Shown piece by piece: positions 42,193 through 50,895 of a stretch of 64,000 nucleotides of DNA. The DNA lies in the NCBI GenBank assembly GCA_963789005.1, contig CAWBIZ010000002.1:62001-126000 (forward strand), given 5' to 3'. How positions within the stretch are numbered: position 1 is the first letter of the stretch; each line of letters opens with the position of its first letter. Made by a program: the position numbers and the translations under genes. The stretch is from DASSUW01 sp963789005. Lineage in GTDB: Bacteria; Actinomycetota; Thermoleophilia; Solirubrobacterales; Solirubrobacteraceae. Below the pieces are notes generated by a model. The model did not search any database, was not told the DNA's origin, and saw only the letters and a list, made by a program, of their open reading frames with translations.

Positions 42193-43403
42193 CCGGCCGC
42201 CCGCAGCCCGGCGACGATCGCGTCCGCGTGGCGCGCGCCGCGCGTCTCCATCGTCAGCTCCACGCCCGTCTCGCGCACGCTCAGCTGCACCGCGTCGCGC
42301 ACGTGGTCGACGGAGACGAGGTTGCCGCCCGTGGCAGCCACCTCGGCGAGCAGGGCGGCGAGCCCGCCCGGGCGGTCGGAGATGCGGGTGAACACCCGCA
42401 TGCGCCGGCCGGCCGCGGTCTCGTGGCGGCGGGCGACCGCGGCGAGCAGCCCGGCGTCGATGTTGCCGCCGGAGAGCACGACCACGGTGGCGCCCTCGCG
42501 CGCCGGCCCGACGACGCCCTCGAGCAGCGCGGCGACGCCGACCGCGCCTGCGCCCTCGACCACGAGCTTGGCCCGCTCCAGCAGCCGCACGATCGCCTCC
42601 GCCACCTCCTCGTCGCCGACCACGCACAGCTCGTCGACGAGCCGCTCGACGAGCGGGCGGGTCACGGCGCCCGGGCGCTTGATGGCGATGCCGTCCGCGA
42701 TCGTGGCCGTGCTGATGGCCGCGCCGGGACGAGCGTAGGGGGAGCACGCGGCAACCTGCACGCCGGTGATCTCGACGTCCGGGCGCACGGCCTTGATCGC
42801 GCCCGCCACGCCGCTGACGAGGCCGCCACCGCCGATCGGGATGATCACCTTGGCGAGGTCGGGGACGTCGGCGAGCAGCTCGAGCCCGAGCGTCGCCTGG
42901 CCGAGGATCACGTCCGGGTCGTCGAACGGGTGCACGAACGCCGCGCCGGTCTCCTCCGCGCGCTGCCGTGCGGCGGCCACGCAGTCGTCGACCGAGTCGC
43001 CCTCGAGGCGGACCGTCCCGCCGAAGCCCTCGACCGCGGCGACCTTGGCGACCGCCGCCTCCTCGGGCATGAAGACCTCGCACCGCAGGCCGCGGGCGCG
43101 GGCCGCGTACGCGAGCGACTGCGCATGGTTGCCGGCGCTGCCGGCGACGACGCCGTTGGCCGCCTGGTCGCCGAGGCGCGCGATCTTGTGCAGCGCGCCG
43201 CGCAGCTTGAACGACCCGGTGCGCTGCAGGTTCTCGGCCTTCAGCAGCAGGCGGCCGCCGCACGCCTCGCTGAGGCTGCGGGACGTGAGCAGCGGGGTGT
43301 GGCGGGCGATGTCGGCGATCGCCTCCCGCGCCCTGGCGGCGCCGTCGTCGGCGAGCCGCTCGAGGACCTGTCCGCTCAGCTCCGCGGGGTCGAGCGCGGT
43401 CAT
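42159..43403 (-). CDS. ilvA: Threonine/serine ammonia-lyase with ACT domain
   Basis: A 414-residue PLP enzyme of the threonine dehydratase family. The PLP lysine is in RTGSFKLRGALHKIA, the substrate loop GSAGNHAQSLAYAARARG, and the PLP phosphate loop IPIGGGGLVSGVAGAIKA. An ACT domain ends the protein (MRVFTRISDRPGGLAALLAE). It makes 2-oxobutyrate from threonine and often pyruvate from serine. Its ATG overlaps the palindrome-bearing promoter region shared with purU. Regulation with the C1 genes suggests that it drains serine formed from glycine plus methylene-THF (inference). Confidence 0.85.
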   Translation of the reverse strand: MTALDPAELSGQVLERLADDGAARAREAIADIARHTPLLTSRSLSEACGGRLLLKAENLQRTGSFKLRGALHKIARLGDQAANGVVAGSAGNHAQSLAYAARARGLRCEVFMPEEAAVAKVAAVEGFGGTVRLEGDSVDDCVAAARQRAEETGAAFVHPFDDPDVILGQATLGLELLADVPDLAKVIIPIGGGGLVSGVAGAIKAVRPDVEITGVQVAACSPYARPGAAISTATIADGIAIKRPGAVTRPLVERLVDELCVVGDEEVAEAIVRLLERAKLVVEGAGAVGVAALLEGVVGPAREGATVVVLSGGNIDAGLLAAVARRHETAAGRRMRVFTRISDRPGGLAALLAEVAATGGNLVSVDHVRDAVQLSVRETGVELTMETRGARHADAIVAGLRAAGYGVESRDDSS

Positions 43404-43411
43404 GGCGCGAT

Positions 43412-43423
43412 CTGGTATATCAG
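43412..43423. promoter_or_regulatory. TATA-centred palindrome, site 2
   Basis: CTGGTATATCAG ends exactly 5 nt before the purU TTG start, the same spacing as site 6 has to its gene. Its TATAT core is the only -10-like sequence between the divergent lyase and purU genes. Confidence 0.65.
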
Positions 43424-43428
43424 TTTCG

Positions 43429-44301
<873 letters not shown>

Positions 44302-44307
<6 letters not shown>

Positions 44308-44829
44308 CGCCTCCGCGGAGCGCCGCGCCTCCGCTGCGCTCCGCGCGAGCTCACGGGCCCGCTCCAGCCGCGGGTCGCCGGGGGCGTCGGCGAGGTTGAT
44401 CTCCACCAGCCGTGCCGCGGCAGCCGTCGCCGCCTCGGCGAGCAGGGCGCCGGCGATCGCGTCGCCGCGCACGCTCGCGCGGCCCGACGTGGCCACGTCC
44501 GCGGCCAGGGCGCCCATCTCGGCGGCTGTCTCGGCGATCGCGAGCGGGACGTCGGACGCCCGCGAGAGCGCGGCCGCGATCTGCGCCCCGTCGCCCGCGC
44601 GCTGCGCGTCGATCACCTCGGTGTAGGCGGCGGCGTCCTCGTCGGCCAGCGCGGCCGCGCGGGCGCGCGCCGCGGCGCCGCGGGCGGCGACCTCGTCGCT
44701 GCCGCCGATCGCCGCGGTCATCTCGACCAGCGCCGCCGCCAGCGCGCACGCCGTGGCGGTGGCCGCGCCGCCGCCCGGCGCCGGGGTCGGCGCGGCCAGC
44801 GCGGCGAGGAAGTCCTCAGAAGAGCCCAA
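44302..44829 (-). CDS. fchA: Cyclodeaminase/cyclohydrolase-family protein (methenyl-THF cyclohydrolase)
   Basis: A 175-residue helical protein of the FTCD_C family: FLAALAAPTPAPGGGAATAT at the start, then ADEDAAAYTEVIDAQRAG and a long C-terminal helix. In acetogens FchA interconverts methenyl-THF and 10-formyl-THF. It is translationally linked to fhs (14-nt overlap), which supports the cyclohydrolase role over formimino-THF cyclodeamination. The MTHFR and PurU genes supply the flanking steps. Confidence 0.85.
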
Positions 44830-46495
44830 CCGTGCGCCCGTTCTCGTCGATGTCGACGTTGCGCGCGGCGGGCGACGCGCTGAGGCCCGGCATCTGCTGG
44901 ATGTCGCCGCACAGGGGCACGAGCCAGCCGGCGCCCGTGTACGCCCGCACCTCGCGGACCGGGAGCGTGAAGCCCTCGGGGGCGCCGAGCAGCGCCGGGT
45001 CGGAGGAGAGCGAGAGGTGCGTCTTGGCCATGCAGATCGGCAGGCGGTCGAGCCCGTCCTCGTGGAACTGGGCGATCCGGCGCTCGGCGTCCGGATAGAG
45101 GTAGACGCCCGACGCGCCGTACACGCGGGTGGCGACGGTCTCGATCTTCTCGGCGATGCCGGCGTCGTCGGGATACAGGAAGCGGAAGTCGCTCGGCTGC
45201 TCGCAGGCGTCGACCACCGCCTGGGCGAGGTCGGCCGCCCCGGCGCCGCCCGCCGAGAAGCCGTCGTTGACCTCGGCCGCGAAGGCGCCGTGCTCGGTCG
45301 CCATCGAGCGCACGAGCTCGACCTCCTCGTCGGTGTCTCCCGGCCGCCGGTTGACGGCGACCACGCACGGCATCCCGAACTCGGCCACGATCTTCAGGTG
45401 GCGGCGCAGGTTCGCGGCCCCGCTGACGATCGCGGCCAGCGCACGCGGCCGGCTGACGCGCGGGTCGTCGGCCACCCCGGCGTGGTGCTTGAGCGCCCGC
45501 ACGGTGGCGACGAGCACGACGCAGCTCGGCGCCAGCCCGCCGACCCGGCACACGATGTCCATGAACTTCTCCATCCCCATGTCGGAGCCGAAGCCCGACT
45601 CGGTGACCACGTACTCGCCGAGCTTGAGCCCGATCAGGTCGGCGATCAGCGACGAGTTGCCGTGCGCGATGTTGGCGAACGGGCCGGCGTGCATGAGGCA
45701 CGGCTGGCCCTCGAGCGTCTGGATCAGGTTCGGCTTGATCGCCTCCTTGAGCAGCACGGTCATCGCGCCCGCCGCGCCGAGGTCCTCGGCGGTGATCGGC
45801 CGGCCGCCGTCGTAGGAGTGCGCGACGGTGATCGCGCCCAGCCGCCGGCGCAGGTCCTGGAGGTCGCGCGCCACGGCGAGGATCGCCATCACCTCCGAGG
45901 CGGCGGTGATGTCGAACCCGGCCTCGCGCGGGTAGCCGTTCGCCCGGCCGCCGAGACCGACCGCGATCTGGCGCAGCGCGCGGTCGTTCATGTCCACGGC
46001 CCGCTTCCAGTCGATCCGCAGCGCGTCGATCTGATGCGGGTTGCCGTGCAGGATCGACGCGTCGAGCATCGCCGCGAGCAGGTTGTTGGCCGCCCCGACC
46101 GCGTGGATGTCGCCGGTGAAGTGCAGGTTGAGGTCCTCCATCGGCACGACCTGCGTCATCCCGCCGCCCGCGGCGCCGCCCTTGAGGCCGAAGACCGGCC
46201 CGAGCGAGGGCTCGCGCAGGCACAGCACGGGGCGCTTGCCGATCGCGCCGAGGCCCTGGGTGAGCCCGACGGCGGTCGTCGTCTTGCCCTCGCCGGCCCG
46301 GGTGGGCGTGATGCCCGCCACGCACACGAGCTTGCCGTCGGCCACCCCCGACAGCCGATCGAGCGCCGCCAGGTTGATCTTGGCCTTGTAGCGCCCGTAG
46401 GGCTCGACCTCGTCGGGCTCGAGCCCGTGGGCCGCCGCCAGCTCGTCGATCGGCTGGAGCTCGGCGTCCTGGGCGATCTCGAGGCTGCTCTTCAC
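44816..46495 (-). CDS. fhs: Formate-tetrahydrofolate ligase
   Basis: A 559-residue protein of the usual length. The P-loop is TPTRAGEGKTTTAVGLTQGL, the folate region LREPSLGPVFGLKGGAAGGG, then HFTGDIHAVGAANNLLAAML and MHAGPFANIAHGNSSLIADL. It links formate, ATP and THF; run in reverse it releases formate and makes ATP. In a betaine-demethylating pathway the reverse reaction would gain energy (inference). GAGGAG lies just upstream of the ATG. It is third in the mttB-gntR-fhs-fchA operon. Confidence 0.95.
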   Translation of the reverse strand: MKSSLEIAQDAELQPIDELAAAHGLEPDEVEPYGRYKAKINLAALDRLSGVADGKLVCVAGITPTRAGEGKTTTAVGLTQGLGAIGKRPVLCLREPSLGPVFGLKGGAAGGGMTQVVPMEDLNLHFTGDIHAVGAANNLLAAMLDASILHGNPHQIDALRIDWKRAVDMNDRALRQIAVGLGGRANGYPREAGFDITAASEVMAILAVARDLQDLRRRLGAITVAHSYDGGRPITAEDLGAAGAMTVLLKEAIKPNLIQTLEGQPCLMHAGPFANIAHGNSSLIADLIGLKLGEYVVTESGFGSDMGMEKFMDIVCRVGGLAPSCVVLVATVRALKHHAGVADDPRVSRPRALAAIVSGAANLRRHLKIVAEFGMPCVVAVNRRPGDTDEEVELVRSMATEHGAFAAEVNDGFSAGGAGAADLAQAVVDACEQPSDFRFLYPDDAGIAEKIETVATRVYGASGVYLYPDAERRIAQFHEDGLDRLPICMAKTHLSLSSDPALLGAPEGFTLPVREVRAYTGAGWLVPLCGDIQQMPGLSASPAARNVDIDENGRTVGLF

Positions 46496-46504
46496 TGCTC
46501 CTCC

Positions 46505-47155
46505 TCAGTCGTGGCTGAACGCCGCCATGATCTCCCGCTCGAACGCGAGCACGTGCTCGCGCATCAATGACCTTGCCCGCGCGGGGTCCCGGTCCAGGAT
46601 CGCCTCGAGCAGGCGGGCCTGGTCGACGACCGAGGCGCCCAGCCCCGGCACGCGGTCGAGCACGACGTACCAGACGCGCAGCGAGAGCTGGAAGTAGCGC
46701 TCGAGCGTCTCGATCAGGTACGGGTTGTGCGAGCCGGCCCAGATCAGCCGGTGGATCGACTCGTCGAGCCGCATCAGCTCGTCGGCGTCGGCCGCGCGCT
46801 CGAGCTCGCGGACCCGCTCGAGCATCGTCTCGGCGCGCGCGCGCAGGTCCGGCTCCATCCGGCGCGCCGCCAGCTCCGCCGCCTGGGCCTCGACCTCGGC
46901 GCGGACCTCGGAGATGTGGATGATGTCGGCGGCGTCGACGCTCGTGACGAACGTGCCGCTGCGCGGCTGCACGGCGACGAGGTTCTCGAGCGCCAGCCGC
47001 TTGACGGCCTCGCGCAGCGGCGTGCGGCCGATCTCCAGCTCGCGCATCAGCTCGTCCTCGCGCAGCAGCGTCCCCGGCGGCAGGCGCAGCGTGACGATCC
47101 GCGAGCGCAGCTCGGCGTAGGCCCGTTCGGCGATCAGACCGTTGCCGGCCTCCAC
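46505..47155 (-). CDS. GntR-family transcriptional regulator, FCD subfamily
   Basis: A 216-residue regulator. A winged helix (GTLLREDELMRELEIGRTPL, REAVKRLALENLVAVQPRSG) precedes a helical FCD effector domain with metal-site histidines (IHRLIWAGSHNPYLIE, MREHVLAFEREIM). FCD regulators typically bind TGGT-N3-ACCA-like palindromes. The island's CTGGTATATCAG sites have this form, so this gene is the best candidate for their regulator. It lies 5 nt after mttB in the same operon and would control itself through the degenerate site at 48611. Confidence 0.9.
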   Translation of the reverse strand: MEAGNGLIAERAYAELRSRIVTLRLPPGTLLREDELMRELEIGRTPLREAVKRLALENLVAVQPRSGTFVTSVDAADIIHISEVRAEVEAQAAELAARRMEPDLRARAETMLERVRELERAADADELMRLDESIHRLIWAGSHNPYLIETLERYFQLSLRVWYVVLDRVPGLGASVVDQARLLEAILDRDPARARSLMREHVLAFEREIMAAFSHD

Positions 47156-47160
47156 GAAGG

Positions 47161-48603
47161 TCAGTCTCCCAACTCCGCGCGCCTCCGCACCACGTATTCC
47201 TCCAGCTCGGTGCGCACCGCGTCGTCGAGCGGCGGCTGCTCGTAGGCCTCGAGCGTGTCACGCCAGATCTTCTCCGCCCGCGCGGCGGCGTCGAGCCCGC
47301 CGTTGCGCGTCCAGCGGTCGAAGTTCTCGGTCGAGGAGAGCAGCGGCCGGTAGAAGCAGGTGCGGAAGCGCTCGAGCGTGTGCGCGGCTCCGAGGAAGTG
47401 CCCGCCGGCGCCGACCTCCACATGCGCGTCGAACGCGAGCGAGGCCTCGTCGATCTCCAGCGGCGTGAACTCGTGGCGCAGCATCCGCAGCAGCTCGATG
47501 TCGACGATGAACTTCTCGTAGCAGGAGACGAGGCCACCCTCCAGCCAGCCGGCCGAGTGCATGACGAAGTTCGTGCCGGCCAGGAAGGTGGGGAGCATGG
47601 TCATCAGCGCCTCGTAGGCACTCTGCGCGTCCGCCGTCTGGCTCGCCGTCATCCCGCCGCCGGACCGGAACGGGAGCCCGAAGTGGCGCGCGATCTGCCC
47701 CGTGCAGAGCAGCCCGATGGCCGACTCGGGGGTGCCGAAGCTCGGCGAGCCCGACTGCATGTCGGTGTTCGACAGGAACGAGCCGAAGACCACCGGGCAG
47801 CCGGGGCGCACGAGCTGGCACAAGGCAATCCCCGACAGCGCCTCGGCGATCTGCTGCACGAGCGTGGCCGGGATCGAGACCGGCGACATCGCGCCCATCA
47901 GCAGGAACGGCGTCATGACCACGGCCTGGCCGGCGCGGTTGTACTCGACCATCGCGCTCAGCATGCGGTCGTCCCAGCGCAGCGGCGAGTTGCAGTTGAT
48001 CAGCGAGATCGAGACCGGCGCGCGCTCGAGCGCCTCATCGCCGCCGAAGAGGATCTTCCCCATCTCGATCGTGTCGAGCGCGTTCGGGCCCGAGATCACC
48101 GAGCCCATGTACGGCTTGTCCGACAGCGTCTGCAGCGCGTAGACCATGTCGAGGTGGCGCGAGTCGAGCGGCGTGTCGTTGGGCTCGACGATCGTGCCGC
48201 CCGGCGAGTCGAGCTCGTCGAACGACTGCGAGAGGCGCACGAAGTTCTCGAAGTCGGCCATCGTCGCGTCCCGCCGCACTGCGCCCTCGCGCACGAACGG
48301 CGGGCCGTACACCGCCGAGAAGACCATGTTGTCGCCGCCGATGTGCGCGCTGCGCTCCGGGTTGCGCGCCTGCAGCTCGAACTCGCGCGGGGCCTTCGCG
48401 ACCTGCTCGAGGATGAACTCCGGATCGAGCTTGACCAGATGGTCGCCCTCGACCGTCTGACCGGCGGCGCGGAACAGCTCGACGGCCTCAGGCAGCAGGA
48501 ACTCGATGCCGAGCTCGGACACGATTCGCCGCCAGCCGCGGTCGAGCGTGTCCATGGCGTCCTCGCTGAGGATCTCGTACCGCGGCATTGTGTTGACGAA
48601 CAT
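47161..48603 (-). CDS. MttB-superfamily (non-pyrrolysine) quaternary-amine:corrinoid methyltransferase
   Basis: A 480-residue TIM-barrel protein of the trimethylamine methyltransferase family, read through without any amber codon, so it belongs to the non-pyrrolysine branch. Members such as MtgB demethylate glycine betaine; others act on proline betaine, carnitine or gamma-butyrobetaine. Family text includes RYEILSEDAMDTLDRGWRRI at the start, FSLSNTDMQSGSP-like FGSFLSNTDMQSGSPSFG, and GGGMTASQTADAQSAYEALM. Choline-oxidation, corrinoid and dimethylglycine genes in the same island point to glycine betaine. A minus-strand TATGTT box lies 8 nt before the ATG. Confidence 0.9.
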   Translation of the reverse strand: MFVNTMPRYEILSEDAMDTLDRGWRRIVSELGIEFLLPEAVELFRAAGQTVEGDHLVKLDPEFILEQVAKAPREFELQARNPERSAHIGGDNMVFSAVYGPPFVREGAVRRDATMADFENFVRLSQSFDELDSPGGTIVEPNDTPLDSRHLDMVYALQTLSDKPYMGSVISGPNALDTIEMGKILFGGDEALERAPVSISLINCNSPLRWDDRMLSAMVEYNRAGQAVVMTPFLLMGAMSPVSIPATLVQQIAEALSGIALCQLVRPGCPVVFGSFLSNTDMQSGSPSFGTPESAIGLLCTGQIARHFGLPFRSGGGMTASQTADAQSAYEALMTMLPTFLAGTNFVMHSAGWLEGGLVSCYEKFIVDIELLRMLRHEFTPLEIDEASLAFDAHVEVGAGGHFLGAAHTLERFRTCFYRPLLSSTENFDRWTRNGGLDAAARAEKIWRDTLEAYEQPPLDDAVRTELEEYVVRRRAELGD

Positions 48604-48610
48604 GGGTCCG

Positions 48611-48622
48611 TAACATATCTGG
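48611..48622. promoter_or_regulatory. Divergent promoter and degenerate palindrome, site 3
   Basis: TAACAT (48611-48616) ends 7 nt before the iclR ATG, and TATGTT (48617-48612) on the other strand ends 8 nt before the mttB ATG; they overlap in TAACATA. The minus strand reads CCAGATATGTTA, sharing CAGATAT with site 4. It matches the palindrome consensus in one half only. Confidence 0.45.
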
Positions 48623-48623
48623 C

Positions 48624-49373
48624 ATGGAACAAGAGTTCCAACGTCCGCCGGGAACGCAGACGATCGACCGTGCGGCTCAGCTGCTCACGTTGGTCCTCGA
48701 GGGCGAGCGGCCGCGTCCGCTCGCCGAGCTGGCGGGCGCCGCGGCGCTGCCCAAGAGCACCACGTCGCGCCTGCTCGGCGCGCTCGAGCGGCAGGGCCTG
48801 GTCCAGCAGCGTGGCCGCCGCGGGAGCTTCGAGCCCGGCCCGGTCCTGCGGCGCTTCGCCCACCGCGGGCAGCTCGCGGAGCTGGCCCAGCCGCACCTCG
48901 AGGCGCTGTCGGCCGCCAGCGGCGAGACGATCAACCTCGCGGTGCCAGGCCCGCTCGGCGTGGAGCACGTCGCCCAGATCGAGAGCCGTCATTTCCTCGG
49001 CACCGGCCAGTGGGTCGGCCGCCGGGTGCCGTACCACTGCACGGCCGTCGGCAAGGTCCTGATCGCGTTCGGCGGCGCCGAGCCCGGAGCGCTCGCGCCG
49101 CTCACGCCGGCGACGATCGCCGATCCCGACCGGCTCGCGACCGAGATTGCACGCGTACGCCGCACCGGCTACGCCACCGCGGTGGACGAGCTCGAGGTCG
49201 GGCTCAGCGGGCTCGCCGCCCCCGTCTTCGGAGCCGGCGGGCAGGCGTTCGCCGCGCTGTCGATCTCCGGCCCGACGCTGCGCCTGGAGCCGCAGCGGAT
49301 CGCCGACCTGCACCCGAAGTTGATCTACGAAGCCCAGGCCTTAGGCCACGACATGGGAGCCGATGCCGCATGA
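48624..49373 (+). CDS. IclR-family transcriptional regulator
   Basis: A 249-residue regulator with an N-terminal winged helix (AAQLLTLVLEGERPRPLAEL, AGAAALPKSTTSRLLGALER) and a C-terminal IclR effector domain (LGTGQWVGRRVPYHCTAVGK, then YATAVDELEVGLSGLAAPVF). It is the first gene of the corrinoid operon: its stop overlaps the ATG of the corrinoid protein gene. An IclR-box-like palindrome covers its own start codon. The ligand is unknown; a betaine or C1 intermediate is expected from context. Confidence 0.9.
   Translation: MEQEFQRPPGTQTIDRAAQLLTLVLEGERPRPLAELAGAAALPKSTTSRLLGALERQGLVQQRGRRGSFEPGPVLRRFAHRGQLAELAQPHLEALSAASGETINLAVPGPLGVEHVAQIESRHFLGTGQWVGRRVPYHCTAVGKVLIAFGGAEPGALAPLTPATIADPDRLATEIARVRRTGYATAVDELEVGLSGLAAPVFGAGGQAFAALSISGPTLRLEPQRIADLHPKLIYEAQALGHDMGADAA
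48625..48640. promoter_or_regulatory. IclR-box-like palindrome TGGAAC-AAGA-GTTCCA
   Basis: A perfect inverted repeat with 6-bp arms starts at the second base of the iclR start codon. Its TGGAA...TTCCA ends match the known IclR operator of E. coli (TGGAAAT-N-ATTTCCA). Its position immediately downstream of the leaderless start suits autorepression. Confidence 0.5.
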
Positions 49374-50035
49374 CGCACGACGAGATCCTGCAGCTGCTCT
49401 ACGACGAGACGCTGATCGGGAACGCCCCCGCGGTCAAGGATGGCGTGAACCAGGGCCTCGCCGACGACCTCGAGCCCGAGCGGATGCTCTACGAGGCGCT
49501 GATCCCGTCGCTCGAGGAGGTGGGCGCGCGCTTCGAGCGCGGCGACTACTTCGTGCCCGAGATGCTGATCGCCGCGCGGGCGATGCAGGGCGCGCTCGAC
49601 ATCCTGCGCCCGCTGCTGGCCGAGACCGGCACGAAGCCGATCGGCACGTTCCTGATGGGCACGGTCAAGGGCGACGTGCACGACATCGGCAAGAACCTCT
49701 GCAACATCATGCTCGAGGGCGCGGGCTTCGAGGTCATCGATCTCGGCGTCAACGTCCCGCCCGAGAAGTTCGTCGACCAGATCAACGAGCACGAGCCCGA
49801 CGTGGTCGGCTTCTCCGCCTTCCTGACCACGACGATGCCGATGTTCAAGGCCAACATCAACGCGCTCCAGAAGGCCGGGATCCGCGACAAGGTGATCGTC
49901 ATGGTCGGCGGCGCGCCCGTCACCCAGGAGTACGCCGACGCGGTCGGAGCCGACGGCTACTCGGCCGACGCCTCGTCGGCGGTCAAGAAGGCCAAGCAGC
50001 TGATCGAGCAGCGCCGCGAGATGGTGCCGGCCTGA
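49370..50035 (+). CDS. Corrinoid (B12-binding) methyl-carrier protein
   Basis: A 221-residue protein with the two domains of MtgC/MttC-type carriers: an N-terminal helical cap (DEILQLLYDETLIGNAPAVK) and a Rossmann B12 domain with the cobalt-ligand motif GDVHDIGKNL (DxHxxG). VGFSAFLTTTMPMF and VMVGGAPVTQEYADAVGADG complete the nucleotide-tail pocket. It accepts the methyl group from the MttB-type enzyme and hands it to the THF methyltransferase encoded next. Both ends overlap neighbouring genes (ATGA and TGATG). Confidence 0.95.
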   Translation: MTHDEILQLLYDETLIGNAPAVKDGVNQGLADDLEPERMLYEALIPSLEEVGARFERGDYFVPEMLIAARAMQGALDILRPLLAETGTKPIGTFLMGTVKGDVHDIGKNLCNIMLEGAGFEVIDLGVNVPPEKFVDQINEHEPDVVGFSAFLTTTMPMFKANINALQKAGIRDKVIVMVGGAPVTQEYADAVGADGYSADASSAVKKAKQLIEQRREMVPA

Positions 50036-50895
50036 TGGACACGATCCTTCGCGGCCGCAGCACGACCGTCACGATCGGCGCCGGCCACCCGTTCTGCATC
50101 ATCGGCGAGCGCATCAACCCGACCGGCCGCAAGCGGCTGGCCGAGGAGCTGCGGGGCGGCGACCTCGGCACGGTCGCGTCCGACACCCGCGAGCAGGTCG
50201 AGGCCGGCGCCGACATGGTCGACGTCAACGCCGGGATCCCGCTCGTCGACGAGGCCGAGCTGCTGGCGAGCATGCTGACCGCCGTCCAGGCCGAGGCCGA
50301 CATCCCGATCTGCATCGACTCGTCGGTGATCGAGGCGCTGGAGGCCGGGCTCGCCGTCTACGAGGGCAAGGCGCTCGTGAACTCGGTCACCGGGGAGGAC
50401 GAGCGCCTGGAGGAAATCCTCCCGCTCGTCGCGAAGCACGGCGCGGCCGTGATCGGCCTCGCGAACGACGAGACCGGCATCCCGGAGACACCGCAGCAGC
50501 GGCTCGAGATCGCCACCAAGATCGTCTCCGCGGCCGGCGACCACGGGATCCCGATCGAGGACGTGATCATCGACCCGCTGGCCATGACCGTCGGTGCCGA
50601 CACCGAGGCGGTCACGAACACGCTGGCGACGATCTCGCTGATCCGCGACGAGCTAGGCGTGAACATGTCGCTCGGCGCCTCGAACGTGTCGTTCGGGCTG
50701 CCGCAGCGGCACGTGCTCAACGCCGCGTTCCTGCCGATGGCGATGGCCGCCGGGCTGACGAGCGCGATCATGAGCACGGCGCCCGTGTGCGTGGAGAGCG
50801 TGCGCGCCGCCGACCTGCTGCTCGGGCACGACCCGTGGGGCGCGAGCTGGATCGCAGCCCACCGCGCCCGCCAGGCGGCCGCCGCGGCGACGTGA
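50035..50895 (+). CDS. Methyltetrahydrofolate:corrinoid methyltransferase (pterin-binding domain)
   Basis: A 286-residue TIM barrel of the dihydropteroate-synthase/AcsE type: FCIIGERINPTGRKRLAEEL, AGADMVDVNAGIPL, ICIDSSVIEALEAGL, LVNSVTGEDERLEE and MSLGASNVSFGLPQRHVLN. These are the folate-binding strands of MtgA, MtvA and AcsE. It would move the methyl group from the corrinoid protein to THF. It has no cobalamin- or SAM-binding domain, which rules out full-length MetH. Confidence 0.9.
   Translation: MDTILRGRSTTVTIGAGHPFCIIGERINPTGRKRLAEELRGGDLGTVASDTREQVEAGADMVDVNAGIPLVDEAELLASMLTAVQAEADIPICIDSSVIEALEAGLAVYEGKALVNSVTGEDERLEEILPLVAKHGAAVIGLANDETGIPETPQQRLEIATKIVSAAGDHGIPIEDVIIDPLAMTVGADTEAVTNTLATISLIRDELGVNMSLGASNVSFGLPQRHVLNAAFLPMAMAAGLTSAIMSTAPVCVESVRAADLLLGHDPWGASWIAAHRARQAAAAAT

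Noticed and set aside
47161..48603. Possible pyrrolysine (amber) codon in the MttB-type gene
   Set aside because: The frame has no internal TAG and is already of full length, so it belongs to the non-pyrrolysine branch.
48604..49369. Cobalamin riboswitch upstream of the corrinoid operon
   Set aside because: The promoter lies 7 nt before the iclR start and the genes overlap, leaving no room for a riboswitch; no B12-box-like sequence was seen.
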